Origin: Amycolatopsis lexingtonensis
Lineage (GTDB): Bacteria; Actinomycetota; Actinomycetes; Mycobacteriales; Pseudonocardiaceae
Assembly (NCBI RefSeq): GCF_014873755.1
Contig: NZ_JADBEG010000001.1
Location: forward strand, 8,654,501-8,718,500
DNA: 64,000 nt
Direction: 5' to 3'
A program made the position numbers and the translations under genes. The notes below the pieces were generated by a model. That model was not told the origin of the DNA. It made no database searches and was given only the letters and a program-made list of their open reading frames with translations. This document shows positions 15,952-24,862 of the stretch, piece by piece (position 1 is the stretch's first letter; every line of letters begins with the position of its first letter).

Positions 15952-18900
15952 TCGGGAAGCTCCTGTAGTTGTACGTGCGGGTGCCGTCGGGGTGGATTCT
16001 CTCGGACATCACGTGCAGCCGGTCGGGCGTCTCCCCGGTCGACGGCGCGTCGGCGTAGACGCGGGTCGTGCCGTGGTCGCCCCCGCCCCGCTCGAACGTC
16101 TGGCGGTCGATCTCCATCTGCCGCCAGTTGTCCGGGTTGCCGACGCTGTGGTTCTGCTCGTAGAGCTGGGGAACCATGCCCATCCGGCCCTGCAGCCCAC
16201 CCGATCGGTGGTCGGCGGTGTGCCCGCCGCGGTTGACGGTGCTGCCCGGGTGGTCTTCCAGCCCGACGTGGCCGGTGCGTTCCTGCGGGCCGAGGCCGAC
16301 CCGTTTCGTCGCCGGGCTGGAGTAGTCCGGCTCCCAGGAAACGGCGGCGTTCCCGTGCTCGTCGACGTGGTAGTGCATGTTGTCGGCGCCGATCTCGTAC
16401 TTGGCGCCGCGCACCGGCATGCCGTCGGGCCGGCCGGCGTGCTGGTCGTGCATCGTGTGCTGGTCACCCGTCTCCGGGTTGATCATGCCGCGCTCGTTGT
16501 CGTGCCACGTCTTGATGTGCGTGAACTCCGGCGGGTTGTCGCCGCTGGTGTAGAAGGTGCCGTGCCACTGTTCGGTGCCGTCGGGCGCCGTCGAGTAGAT
16601 CTCGTACCGGCTGTTCGGCTTGAGGTCCTCCGGCGGCGTGGCGCCGAACGGCCCGTCGCCGTTGTGACTCGGGTCGTAACCGGTGATCCGGCGTTCGACG
16701 GGCGGCGGCGTCATCGGCGGGTCGAAGTGGTCGATGTCCAGCTCGGGACGGCCGTCCGCGTCGGTGTGGAACTCGAACTGCCCCTCGCCGGTGTTGACCC
16801 GGTAGTCGACGTCGCCGTGCAGGTGCGAGGTGTCGGGGTTCCCGACCTCGACGCTGCTGTTCCCGACCCGGGTGTTCGGCACGTCCGCGTCGATGTGCGT
16901 GATCCGCGGCGGGGTCTCGCCGTTCGTGTAGACGCGCGTGAACCGCCCGTCCGGATCGGTGATCTCGTAGCGCGTGTTCGGTTCGAGGTGCCGCGGGTTC
17001 GCCGGGTCGAAGAACCGCTCGTTCCGCCCGAGCGTGACGTCCTCGTGGCGCTTGAACTCCGGTTCCCGCCAGCCCTCGTCGAGGTCCCGCATGTCCGGGT
17101 GGTCCTTGCCCCGCGCGACCGCGCTGTCGGCGTCGACGTCGACGTCGTGCGCGTCCCCGTGGTGGCTGTCCGGCGCGAACCCGTCCTCGCCGGCCCGGTG
17201 GGTGGAGCCGTCGGGGTGGTGGGTGTTCCATTCGCCGTCCGGCGGGATCCGGGGTCGCATGCGGCCGTCGGGTCCGATTTCGTAGTCGGAGGAGAAGACG
17301 CGGCCGTGGGAGTCGGTCCAGGCGGGTCGGGTGGGGGCGAGGACTTCGGTGTCGAGTTCGCGGGAGAGGCGGTGGGCGAAGTCGTTGGAGGAGGCGTCGC
17401 AGCCGATGAGGCGGATGGGGCGGCCGTCGTAGTCGGCGTTGCGGCGGAGGACGTCGGCGAATTGTTCGGGGGTGTAGAGGCGGTCGCCGATGCGTGCGTG
17501 CCCGTCGGGTGTGACGTGGACGTCGACGGTGTAGCGGCCGTGGGGGTCGGGTTGGACGCGGTGGGGGAGGTCGCCCATGTGGGGGTCGCCGGCGTGGTAG
17601 GAGGTGCCGGCGGGGGTGTGTTCGGCGTGTCGGGTGTTGATTTCGTCGGGGGTGAGGGGGTCGTGGTGGGGGGTGGTGCCGTCGGGGTCGGCGGGGTCGT
17701 GGTGGCTGGGGTTGTTGTCGTGCGGGCTGTGGCCGTCGGGGGTGTGGCCGGTGCCGTCGGGGTGGTGGGTGCCGGGGTTGTTGCCGGTGGGGCCGGGGGT
17801 GCCGGGCCGGGTGGCCGGGGTGCCGGCGCCCGGCGTGCGGGCGCCGGGGGTGTCGGGTGCGTGGGTGCCGGGCCCGTAGCCGCCGCGGGCGGCCGGGGCG
17901 GGTGTCTCGGGCGTGCGAGGCCGACCGGCGGGCAGGTCGGTGCCGGGGCGGGGACGTCCGGGTGCGTCGACGTGCGCGCCGGGGCTGCCGGGGGTACCGG
18001 TCCAGCCCCCGCCGCTGGTGCGCGGGGAGCCTCCGCCAAGCCCGCCACCGCCGCCGGCGGCGGGTGTGCCACCGGGTGGCATTCCCCCGGCCATGGGGGC
18101 CCCGCCCTGCGGCGGGACACCGGAGGTGTCGGCGCCGCGGGGTGCGGGCACGCTGCCGGGGTCGGTGGTGCGGGGTGTGGTGGGGGCGGTGCCGCTGGCG
18201 GAGGTGGTGCCGTCGGCGCGGGGAGGCGCGGCGCTGCTGGGGGTGTCGGTGCCGGCGTGGGAGCCGGGGCCGTCGGTTCGTGCGGCGGGCGAGGAGCCGG
18301 AGTGGGTGGGAGTGCTGTCGCTGCCTCGTATCGGTGACGGGCTGGAGTCCCCGCCGGTGTGGGCGGGTTCGCTGCTGCGCGTCGGTGCGGGGCTGCTGTC
18401 GCTGGCCCGGGCGGGGGTGTTGTCCCCGGTGTGCGACGGTGTGCTGTCGCTGCCCCGGGTCGGCGAGGGGCTGGAATCGCCTGTGTGGGAGGGCGTGCCG
18501 TCGCTCCCGCGGGTGGGTGAGGGGCTGCTGTCGCTCGCCCGCGACGGCGTGCTGTCCCCGGTGTGCGACGGTGTGCTGTCGCTGCCGCGGGTGGGCGACG
18601 GGCTGCTGTCCCCGCCGTGCGAGGGCTCGCTGCTGCGGGTCGCCGACGGGCTCGCATCGCCCGTGTGGGACGGCGATCGAGTCGGCGCGGGACCGCTGTC
18701 CGACGGCGCGCCATCGCTGCCGCGAGTCGGCGAGGAACTGCTGTCCCCGCTGTGGGTGGGCGCACCATCGTCGGAGCGTGCGGCCGAGGGGCTGCCGTCC
18801 GGTGCCTCGTCCCCGGTGTGGGAGGGGGAGCTGTCCCCGTCCCGGCCCGAGCCGCGGCGGGACCCTCCATCCGGTGTGGAATCGGTGTTCATCGGGTCCG

Positions 18901-19912
18901 AACTCGGCGAATCCCCGTCCGCGCGACCAGATTCGCCCGACTCACCCCGCGACCCGTCCCCCTCACCGGAGTGGGAACCGTCCCCACCGGACGAGCCGTC
19001 CCCGTCCGGGGAGTCGCCGTGGGCCCGGGCATGAACCCCGCCACCTTCGCCCTTGGGGATCTTGTGGACGAAGCCGCCTTCCTTGACCTTCAGCCCGTCC
19101 AGGCCGGAGACCTTGCCCAGGACCTTCCCGAACACCTTCGCGATCTTCTCGAAGACGTCGACCAGCTTCGACAGCAGCGGCGACACTTTCCGGATGGTGT
19201 CGGTGAGCTTCTTGAGCAGCTCCCCGATCTTCTTCCCCCACTTGGCGATCGCCGCCGACGCCTGCGCGACCACCACCGGGGTGCCGAACCCGAGGGAGAA
19301 GACCTCCTCCATCACCCACGCGATCAGTTTCCCGACCAGGTCGGCGATCAGCTGCCGGACCGTTTCGCGGACGAACGACACGACCTGGCCCATGATCATC
19401 GTGACCGTGCTGATCGCCCCGGCCACCGTCGCCGCCCCCGACAGCGCCTCCGAATGTTCCGCGGCGAACTTGCGGTAGGCGTCCGCGCCCGCGCCGGTCC
19501 AGCCGGTGGTGCCGTTCTTGACCGCGTTGTCGAAATCGGTTTTGCGTTCGCCCAATGCTTTGGAGACGTTGCCCCAGGTGTCGGCGTAGGACTGGATGAC
19601 CGGCGGGTTGCCGGCGACGGAGTCGAGCATGTCCTTCAACGGCTGCACGTGTTCCATCAGGAACGACGCGACCGAGGACATCAGGTACCCGAACGGGTCG
19701 ATCGCGGCGCCGGCGATTTCTCCGGCGAGGGAGAGCATGCCGAGGCCGCCGGAGACCCAGTCGCCGTCTTTGATGCCGTTGAAGGCGTCCATGGAGGATT
19801 CGGCGATGCCGATGCCGCCGGCCCAGCCGTAGTCGCCGTTGCCGGCGGTGAACGCGCCCGGGCCGTCCGGGTCCTGCTTCGAGTCCGCGACGAGCGGATT
19901 CCCCTCCGGCAT
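15908..19912 (-). CDS. Modular ESX-type polymorphic toxin with C-terminal nuclease domain
   Basis: The 1,334-residue protein has, in order: a WXG-like helical N-terminus (W-T-G near residue 137, followed by YRKF); hydrophobic and amphipathic helices to about 290; an acidic Ser/Pro/Thr linker with a 44-residue repeat (about 340-540); a Pro/Gly/Thr-rich stretch (about 570-770); a module with YTPEQFADVLRR and IRLIGCDASSNDF (about 800-875), seen in other actinobacterial toxins; two similar EPNTRYEI / KPNSRYEI strands; and a terminal nuclease-like motif (GGHTADHRSGG near 1230, MVPQ, then NWRQME near 1260) as in Endonuclea_NS_2. A GTG three bases earlier is an alternative start; both overlap the stop of the EspC-like gene. 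Secretion by a type VII system is inferred. Confidence 0.75.
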   Translation of the reverse strand: MPEGNPLVADSKQDPDGPGAFTAGNGDYGWAGGIGIAESSMDAFNGIKDGDWVSGGLGMLSLAGEIAGAAIDPFGYLMSSVASFLMEHVQPLKDMLDSVAGNPPVIQSYADTWGNVSKALGERKTDFDNAVKNGTTGWTGAGADAYRKFAAEHSEALSGAATVAGAISTVTMIMGQVVSFVRETVRQLIADLVGKLIAWVMEEVFSLGFGTPVVVAQASAAIAKWGKKIGELLKKLTDTIRKVSPLLSKLVDVFEKIAKVFGKVLGKVSGLDGLKVKEGGFVHKIPKGEGGGVHARAHGDSPDGDGSSGGDGSHSGEGDGSRGESGESGRADGDSPSSDPMNTDSTPDGGSRRGSGRDGDSSPSHTGDEAPDGSPSAARSDDGAPTHSGDSSSSPTRGSDGAPSDSGPAPTRSPSHTGDASPSATRSSEPSHGGDSSPSPTRGSDSTPSHTGDSTPSRASDSSPSPTRGSDGTPSHTGDSSPSPTRGSDSTPSHTGDNTPARASDSSPAPTRSSEPAHTGGDSSPSPIRGSDSTPTHSGSSPAARTDGPGSHAGTDTPSSAAPPRADGTTSASGTAPTTPRTTDPGSVPAPRGADTSGVPPQGGAPMAGGMPPGGTPAAGGGGGLGGGSPRTSGGGWTGTPGSPGAHVDAPGRPRPGTDLPAGRPRTPETPAPAARGGYGPGTHAPDTPGARTPGAGTPATRPGTPGPTGNNPGTHHPDGTGHTPDGHSPHDNNPSHHDPADPDGTTPHHDPLTPDEINTRHAEHTPAGTSYHAGDPHMGDLPHRVQPDPHGRYTVDVHVTPDGHARIGDRLYTPEQFADVLRRNADYDGRPIRLIGCDASSNDFAHRLSRELDTEVLAPTRPAWTDSHGRVFSSDYEIGPDGRMRPRIPPDGEWNTHHPDGSTHRAGEDGFAPDSHHGDAHDVDVDADSAVARGKDHPDMRDLDEGWREPEFKRHEDVTLGRNERFFDPANPRHLEPNTRYEITDPDGRFTRVYTNGETPPRITHIDADVPNTRVGNSSVEVGNPDTSHLHGDVDYRVNTGEGQFEFHTDADGRPELDIDHFDPPMTPPPVERRITGYDPSHNGDGPFGATPPEDLKPNSRYEIYSTAPDGTEQWHGTFYTSGDNPPEFTHIKTWHDNERGMINPETGDQHTMHDQHAGRPDGMPVRGAKYEIGADNMHYHVDEHGNAAVSWEPDYSSPATKRVGLGPQERTGHVGLEDHPGSTVNRGGHTADHRSGGLQGRMGMVPQLYEQNHSVGNPDNWRQMEIDRQTFERGGGDHGTTRVYADAPSTGETPDRLHVMSERIHPDGTRTYNYRSFPNVPNPAPVVPPTRT
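18300..18880 (-). repeat. Ser/Pro/Thr/Asp-rich coding repeats in the toxin linker
   Basis: The linker repeats the units PTRGSD (four exact copies plus PIRGSD) and PSHTGD (four copies). At the DNA level the segment beginning TGTCCCCGGTGTGCGACGG occurs at 18421 and again at 18553, a spacing of 132 bases or 44 codons. The encoded stretch is predicted to be disordered and rich in possible phosphorylation sites. Confidence 0.85.
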
Positions 19913-20220
19913 CACGCGCCGCCGGCGGACTTGTTCAGGTCGTCGGCGACGCCGGTTTCGTACTTGTGGTACGCCGCCGCGGCTTCGCGGACCTTGCCGG
20001 ACACCGCCGTCATTGCTTCGACCGCGTCCTTCAGCGCGTCGATGCCGTACTGCTCGACCGGGTCCAGCATCATCCGGAACGGCTGGCAGAGGATGCCGTA
20101 CGCGTCCGTCGGCATGCTGACCTGGTTCGCCGCGTCGACGGCCTGCTGCAACCCGTCACCGATGGCGTCGAGCTGGTGGGCGTGCGCCGTCAGGTCGGTG
20201 CTGAGTTCCACATCCGTCAT
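19912..20220 (-). CDS. EspC-like (DUF2580) ESX secretion-associated protein
   Basis: The 102-residue helical protein resembles mycobacterial EspC: an N-terminal helix ending before DAYGILCQPF (matching the GPYCSQF region of EspC) and a C-terminal helix with AAAAYHKYE, close to the YxxxD/E type export signal of ESX substrates. GAGGGGG lies five bases before the ATG. Its stop overlaps the start of the toxin gene, so the two are translated together. The likely role is partner or co-substrate for export of the large toxin. Confidence 0.75.
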   Translation of the reverse strand: MTDVELSTDLTAHAHQLDAIGDGLQQAVDAANQVSMPTDAYGILCQPFRMMLDPVEQYGIDALKDAVEAMTAVSGKVREAAAAYHKYETGVADDLNKSAGGA

Positions 20221-20230
20221 CGGTTCCCCC

Positions 20231-20785
20231 TCAGGAAAGGATCGGTCCGCCGAAATCGTCGTCATCGTCGTCCACCGGACGGCGGCGCCGCGGTGGTTGC
20301 GGCGGCGCGGGCGGCGGCGGCGGGGTGCGCGGCGGCGCCGGTGGCTGCTCCTCGTTGTCCTCCGGCAGGAACCGGCGGACGCGGTCGGGCTCCGGGAACG
20401 CGGGTTCCGGCTCCGGCGGCGGCTCCGGGAAGGTGCTCTGCGCCTCGCGCACGATTTCCGCGGCGGCCTGGTCGCCGGTGCCCGTGGTCTCCGCCATGGC
20501 CTGCTGCAGCAGCTCCGGGATCCGCGCCTGCGCGCGCTGCACCAGCTGCATCACCTGCGCCGACACCTCGGCCATCCGCTTGCCCGCCGCGGCTTCGGCG
20601 ATGACGAGGTTCTTCAGCAGCCCGCGCGAATCGACGGTCACCTGGACGGTCCCGTCCTTCGACCGCTCGGTGACCGACTGGCCCTGCACGCGATCGGCCA
20701 GCGCCTGGTACCGCACGGCGTTCTCCTCGAGCCGCTTGGTCCAGTTGTCGATCATCGCGTCGCTGGCGTCGATGCTGTCCGGCAT
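20231..20785 (-). CDS. YbaB/EbfC family protein (EspL-like)
   Basis: The 184-residue protein has a YbaB/EbfC core (about 10-115): an N-terminal helix, the strand pair VQVTVDSRGLLKNLVI, and a long C-terminal helix. A Pro/Glu-rich tail with a run of arginines and six aspartates follows. YbaB proteins bind DNA, but ESX loci also encode YbaB-like proteins (EspL) that stabilise other secreted factors. As first gene of the toxin cassette, ten bases before the EspC-like gene, a chaperone-type role fits best. AAGGGG precedes the ATG. Confidence 0.8.
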   Translation of the reverse strand: MPDSIDASDAMIDNWTKRLEENAVRYQALADRVQGQSVTERSKDGTVQVTVDSRGLLKNLVIAEAAAGKRMAEVSAQVMQLVQRAQARIPELLQQAMAETTGTGDQAAAEIVREAQSTFPEPPPEPEPAFPEPDRVRRFLPEDNEEQPPAPPRTPPPPPAPPQPPRRRRPVDDDDDDFGGPILS

Positions 20786-20856
20786 CCCGGCCCCTTCTCT
20801 CTGCTCCACCACACTGACGGAACCGGGCCGCGCGCGGTTCCCGGGAAACGCCAAAA

Positions 20857-20892
20857 GCCACCATAGGGGACCCGGAGGTCTCCCACGGTGGC
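20857..20892 (-). terminator. Terminator of the HPPD transcript
   Basis: On the minus strand a GCCACC / GGTGGC stem (20857-20862 and 20887-20892) with an inner GC-rich arm is followed by TTTT. It lies about 15 bases after the HPPD stop and upstream of the toxin cassette. Confidence 0.6.
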
Positions 20893-20907
20893 CTTCGCCG
20901 AGATGTG

Positions 20908-22131
<1,224 letters not shown>

Positions 22132-22141
22132 TCAAGATGTG

Positions 22142-22213
22142 CAATGGTCTCTGTTTTCACTGGGCAATCTGCCGAGTGTTCGCCGCGAATCGGCCGTCAT
22201 CATGGACAATCTG
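22142..22213. promoter_or_regulatory. Direct-repeat operator candidate between hppD and lrp-type gene
   Basis: TGGGCAATCTG (22161-22171) recurs as TGGACAATCTG (22203-22213), 42 bases apart or four helical turns, and a shorter GCAATGG copy lies at 22141-22147, about two turns further upstream. Same-face direct repeats suit the octameric Lrp/AsnC proteins. The third copy overlaps the chosen start of the regulator gene. Confidence 0.4.
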
Positions 22214-22690
22214 TGCATGCCGGAGAACCTCGATGCGCTGGATGCGCGACTGCTGCTGTTGCTCACCGACTCGCCGCGTCTCGGCGTGCTGGAGTGCGCG
22301 CGCCGGCTGGGGGTCGCGCGCGGCACGGTCCAGGCGCGGCTCGACCGCCTGACCGAGCGCGGCATCCTGGGCGGCTTCCCGCCGGAACTGGACCTGGCGG
22401 CGATGGGCTACGGCCTGACGGCGTTCGCGTGGCTGGAGATCGCCCAGGGCCGCCGCGCGGAGGTGGCGAAGGCGCTGTCGGCGATCGACGAGGTCTGCGA
22501 GGTCCACGCGACGACCGGGCAGGGCGACCTCTTCGTCCGGATGGTTGCGCGGGGCAACGACGACCTGCAGCGGGTGATCGACGAGGTGGTCGGCGTGCCG
22601 GACGTGCTGCGGACGTCGACGTCGATCGCGCTGTCGACGCCGGTGCCGCCGCGGGTCCGCCCCCTGCTGGAGCGGACCGCGCGGGGCTGA
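22202..22690 (+). CDS. Lrp/AsnC family transcriptional regulator
   Basis: The 162-residue protein has an N-terminal winged helix-turn-helix (ARRLGVARGTVQARLDRL) and a C-terminal RAM/ACT-like sensor domain (VHATTGQGDLFVRMVARG). Starts at 22202 or 22217 are both possible; neither has a ribosome site, so the message may be leaderless. Head-to-head placement with hppD suggests it senses an aromatic amino or keto acid and controls tyrosine catabolism. This pairing is common in actinobacteria. Confidence 0.88.
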   Translation: MDNLCMPENLDALDARLLLLLTDSPRLGVLECARRLGVARGTVQARLDRLTERGILGGFPPELDLAAMGYGLTAFAWLEIAQGRRAEVAKALSAIDEVCEVHATTGQGDLFVRMVARGNDDLQRVIDEVVGVPDVLRTSTSIALSTPVPPRVRPLLERTARG

Positions 22691-22695
22691 CGCCG

Positions 22696-22719
22696 CGTAG
22701 CTTTCACGTGAAAGCTACG
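22696..22719. terminator. Bidirectional terminator, 24-base perfect palindrome
   Basis: A perfect palindrome with the core CTTTCACGTGAAAG lies between the convergent AsnC/Lrp gene and the metallo-beta-lactamase-fold gene. The same core forms the terminator at 43238. Confidence 0.75.
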
Positions 22720-22721
22720 GC

Positions 22722-23534
22722 TCAGGCTTCGCCGGCCACGTGGGCCAGGTAGCGCCGGGCCGACCGCTGGACGACCTCGTACCCGTCGGTGCGCACGATC
22801 GCGTCCCACCAGGCGCCGTAGATCGCCTCGAACCGGTACCCCGCCAGCAGCTCCGCCGCCCGGCGAACGACGTGCGGGCGCTCCGGGATCAGGTTCGGGT
22901 AGCTGTACATGAAGCCGACGTGCGTCCGGTCCGGGATGACCTGCACGATGTCGCCGGACAGCAGCGCGCCCTGCCCGTCCTCGCCGTCCGGCCAGTGCAG
23001 GACCGTGCCGCCGGTGAAGTGCACGCCGAGGTTGATCAGGCGCAGGTCGTCGGCGACGTCGAGGGTCGTGCCGGACCACAGCTTGACCGCCGGATCGGGC
23101 CTGCCGATCCACTCCTGGTCGCCTTCGTGCAGGTAGATCGGCACGTCGAACGCGTGCGCCCACTCCACCATCGTCGTGTAGTAGTGCGGGTGGCTGATCG
23201 CGATGCCGGTGATCCCGCCCAGGTCGCGGACCTGGGCCACCAGTGCGTCGTCGAGGTACGCCGCGCAGTCCCAGAGGAAGTTGCCCGAGCGCGCCTGCAC
23301 CAGCAACGCGCGTTCGCCGATCGCGAAGCCCGGGTTCGAGCCGACGCCGATGATGCCGCGGCCCTGCTCTTCGATCCGCGGCGTGTACGTGCCGCTTTCG
23401 CGGAGCGAAGAAAGGTTCGTCCACTGCTGCCCGGACCGCGGGACGTACTGGCGTTCGTCCTCGCAGACCGGGCAGTCGTCACGGACGGTGGCGTACTGCA
23501 TTCCGCACGCCAGGCAGATCGGTTCGGTGCTCAC
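22722..23534 (-). CDS. Metallo-beta-lactamase-fold protein with N-terminal zinc ribbon
   Basis: The 270-residue protein starts with a rubredoxin-like CLAC...CPVC pair (residues about 8-24). The rest follows the metallo-beta-lactamase fold (VGSNPGFAIGERALLV, ITGIAISHPHYYTTM, FTGGTVLHW, LLSGDIVQV). The hallmark HxHxDH is replaced by HPHYYT, losing the Asp-His pair that binds the second metal, so hydrolase activity is uncertain. It starts at a GTG at 23534. Neighbours give no pathway clue. An intact zinc ribbon with a degenerate metal site suggests binding or a one-metal reaction. Confidence 0.75.
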   Translation of the reverse strand: MSTEPICLACGMQYATVRDDCPVCEDERQYVPRSGQQWTNLSSLRESGTYTPRIEEQGRGIIGVGSNPGFAIGERALLVQARSGNFLWDCAAYLDDALVAQVRDLGGITGIAISHPHYYTTMVEWAHAFDVPIYLHEGDQEWIGRPDPAVKLWSGTTLDVADDLRLINLGVHFTGGTVLHWPDGEDGQGALLSGDIVQVIPDRTHVGFMYSYPNLIPERPHVVRRAAELLAGYRFEAIYGAWWDAIVRTDGYEVVQRSARRYLAHVAGEA

Positions 23535-23583
23535 GGCTGTGTCCTCCCAGAATGTGGATCCTGGGAGGACACGCTAGCCGGGG

Positions 23584-24078
23584 CTATTTGGCGTCGGTGT
23601 AGGGAACCGCCTTGACGAGGGTGACCTTCTGCAGCTTGCCGTTGGGCAGCTCGTACTCGCGGGACTCGCCCTCCTTGGCGCCGAGCAGGGCCTTGCCCAG
23701 CGGCGACTCCGGGGAGTACACGTCGAGTTCGCCCTCGGCGCCTTCTTCGCGGGTGGCGAGGAGGAACTTCTCGTCCTCGTCGTCGCCCTCGTAACGGACG
23801 GTGAGAACCTTGCCCGGGCCGGCGGTGCCGTCGTTCGCGGGCGCTTCGCCGACCTTGGCCGAGCGCAGCAGCTCCTGCAGGTGCCGGATGCGCGCCTCGG
23901 CCTGGCCCTGTTCCTCACGGGCGGCGTGGTAGCCGCCGTTCTCCTTGAGGTCGCCCTCTTCGCGGCTGTCGTTGATGCGCGCGGCGATGACCGGACGATT
24001 CTCGATCATTTCGTCGAGCTCGTGCTTGAGCCGGTCGTAGGCATCCTGGGTCAGCCAGGTCACCTTGGTGTCGCTCAC
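23584..24078 (-). CDS. greA: Transcription elongation factor GreA
   Basis: The 164-residue factor rescues backtracked RNA polymerase by stimulating transcript cleavage. The N-terminal coiled coil carries the acidic tip [20 protein letters not shown], and the C-terminal globular domain has [19 protein letters not shown] use the GTG at 24078: GAGGAG lies nine bases upstream, whereas the ATG at 24087 abuts the ribosome site. The length equals that of Rv1080c. It is followed in the same direction by nothing and preceded by the DUF4307 gene. Confidence 0.93.
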   Translation of the reverse strand: MSDTKVTWLTQDAYDRLKHELDEMIENRPVIAARINDSREEGDLKENGGYHAAREEQGQAEARIRHLQELLRSAKVGEAPANDGTAGPGKVLTVRYEGDDEDEKFLLATREEGAEGELDVYSPESPLGKALLGAKEGESREYELPNGKLQKVTLVKAVPYTDAK

Positions 24079-24170
24079 GGTCACCATCTCCTCGTCGGGC
24101 CTGCCAGGCTTGCGTGTTCAAGCCGGCCCACACGGGCGTAGTTGCCCGCGTGGCTGAGATAAAGGAAAAA

Positions 24171-24191
24171 CACGGCCCGTCGTGGGCCGTG
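24171..24191 (-). terminator. Rho-independent terminator after the DUF4307 gene
   Basis: CACGGCCC (24171-24178) pairs with GGGCCGTG (24184-24191). Read on the minus strand the stem is followed by TTTTT, a classic terminator shape. It separates the DUF4307 transcript from greA. Confidence 0.75.
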
Positions 24192-24282
24192 CTGAGGGGT
24201 CAGACTATCACGGCGCGACAGGTCGACGCCCGTTAATTCCGCTGGCCCCGGGCGTTGGGCGCGCGGTTCACCCCGTTGGCCG

Positions 24283-24726
24283 CTATGGGGTTGACAGATA
24301 CCGTGGTATGTCGTACGAGCAGCCGTACACGTCGGCGGTCACCGGCTCGCCGATGCTCCTGATCGTGGTGCTCATCCTGCTGTACTTCGCGCCGGCGGGG
24401 ATCAAGAGCTCTTTGCGGCCGCTCTCGGCGCCGGTCTTGTCGCGGGCCCGCACGATGCAGACGCCCGGCTTGCTGTCGTCGTCCCGCGTCACGTTGATGG
24501 TGATTTCCATCGCGTTGCCCGGTTCGGCCTTGAACGCGACGCGCTCGGCGTCGATCGGAGCGGCACCGAGGTTGACGTACGCGACCCACGCGATCACGCC
24601 GCTGACCAGCAGGGCGACGGCGAGGAAGAGCCAGCGGCGCCACCGCCGCGACGGCGTGGCCCCCCGCGTGCCGTACCGGCCTTCGGGCAGCACGGGCGCT
24701 GCCGTTTCCGCCGGTCCGCCTGCCAA
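24283..24726 (-). CDS. DUF4307 membrane protein (Rv1081c-like)
   Basis: The 147-residue protein has a short Pro-rich cytosolic start (PEGRYGTRG), one membrane segment ([20 protein letters not shown]) and an exported beta-rich domain with a conserved single-pair cysteine pattern ([10 protein letters not shown] and VYGCSYD). I place the start at TTG 24726, seven bases after AGGAGG; the reading frame continues upstream without a ribosome site. The result matches the size of Rv1081c. It is divergent from mca. Function is unknown. Confidence 0.85.
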   Translation of the reverse strand: MAGGPAETAAPVLPEGRYGTRGATPSRRWRRWLFLAVALLVSGVIAWVAYVNLGAAPIDAERVAFKAEPGNAMEITINVTRDDDSKPGVCIVRARDKTGAESGRKELLIPAGAKYSRMSTTIRSIGEPVTADVYGCSYDIPRYLSTP

Positions 24727-24862
24727 CGCGGGGCCTCCTGCTCGTTCTTGTCGTACCCGCGGGGACAATGGTGGGGCGGGTACGGCTTCGAGTATCCGCC
24801 CGCTGGGTGGGCGGCCCGCAGGTGGGTCGCGGAATACGGGTAGAGAAGGAGTCGTTCGCAGC

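Noticed and set aside
17600..18130. GC-rich low-complexity tract as a CRISPR array or replication origin
   Set aside because: There are no evenly spaced identical repeats with unique spacers. The tract is coding and reads as Pro/Gly/Thr-rich linker in the toxin frame.
15647..18337. An 896-codon plus-strand open frame opposite the toxin gene
   Set aside because: It is the antisense shadow of the toxin and immunity genes, produced by their strong C-rich third positions. Its product is a Val/Gly/Arg-rich low-complexity string with no ribosome site or family pattern.
14210..20785. Toxin cassette as a prophage or integrative element
   Set aside because: No integrase, transposase, flanking tRNA, direct-repeat ends or phage genes are visible. 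The cassette lies directly between ilvA and hppD.
24297..24311. ATACC/GGTAT dyad as a TetR-type operator
   Set aside because: It lies within the last codons of the DUF4307 gene, far from any start codon in the correct direction, so a regulatory role is unlikely.
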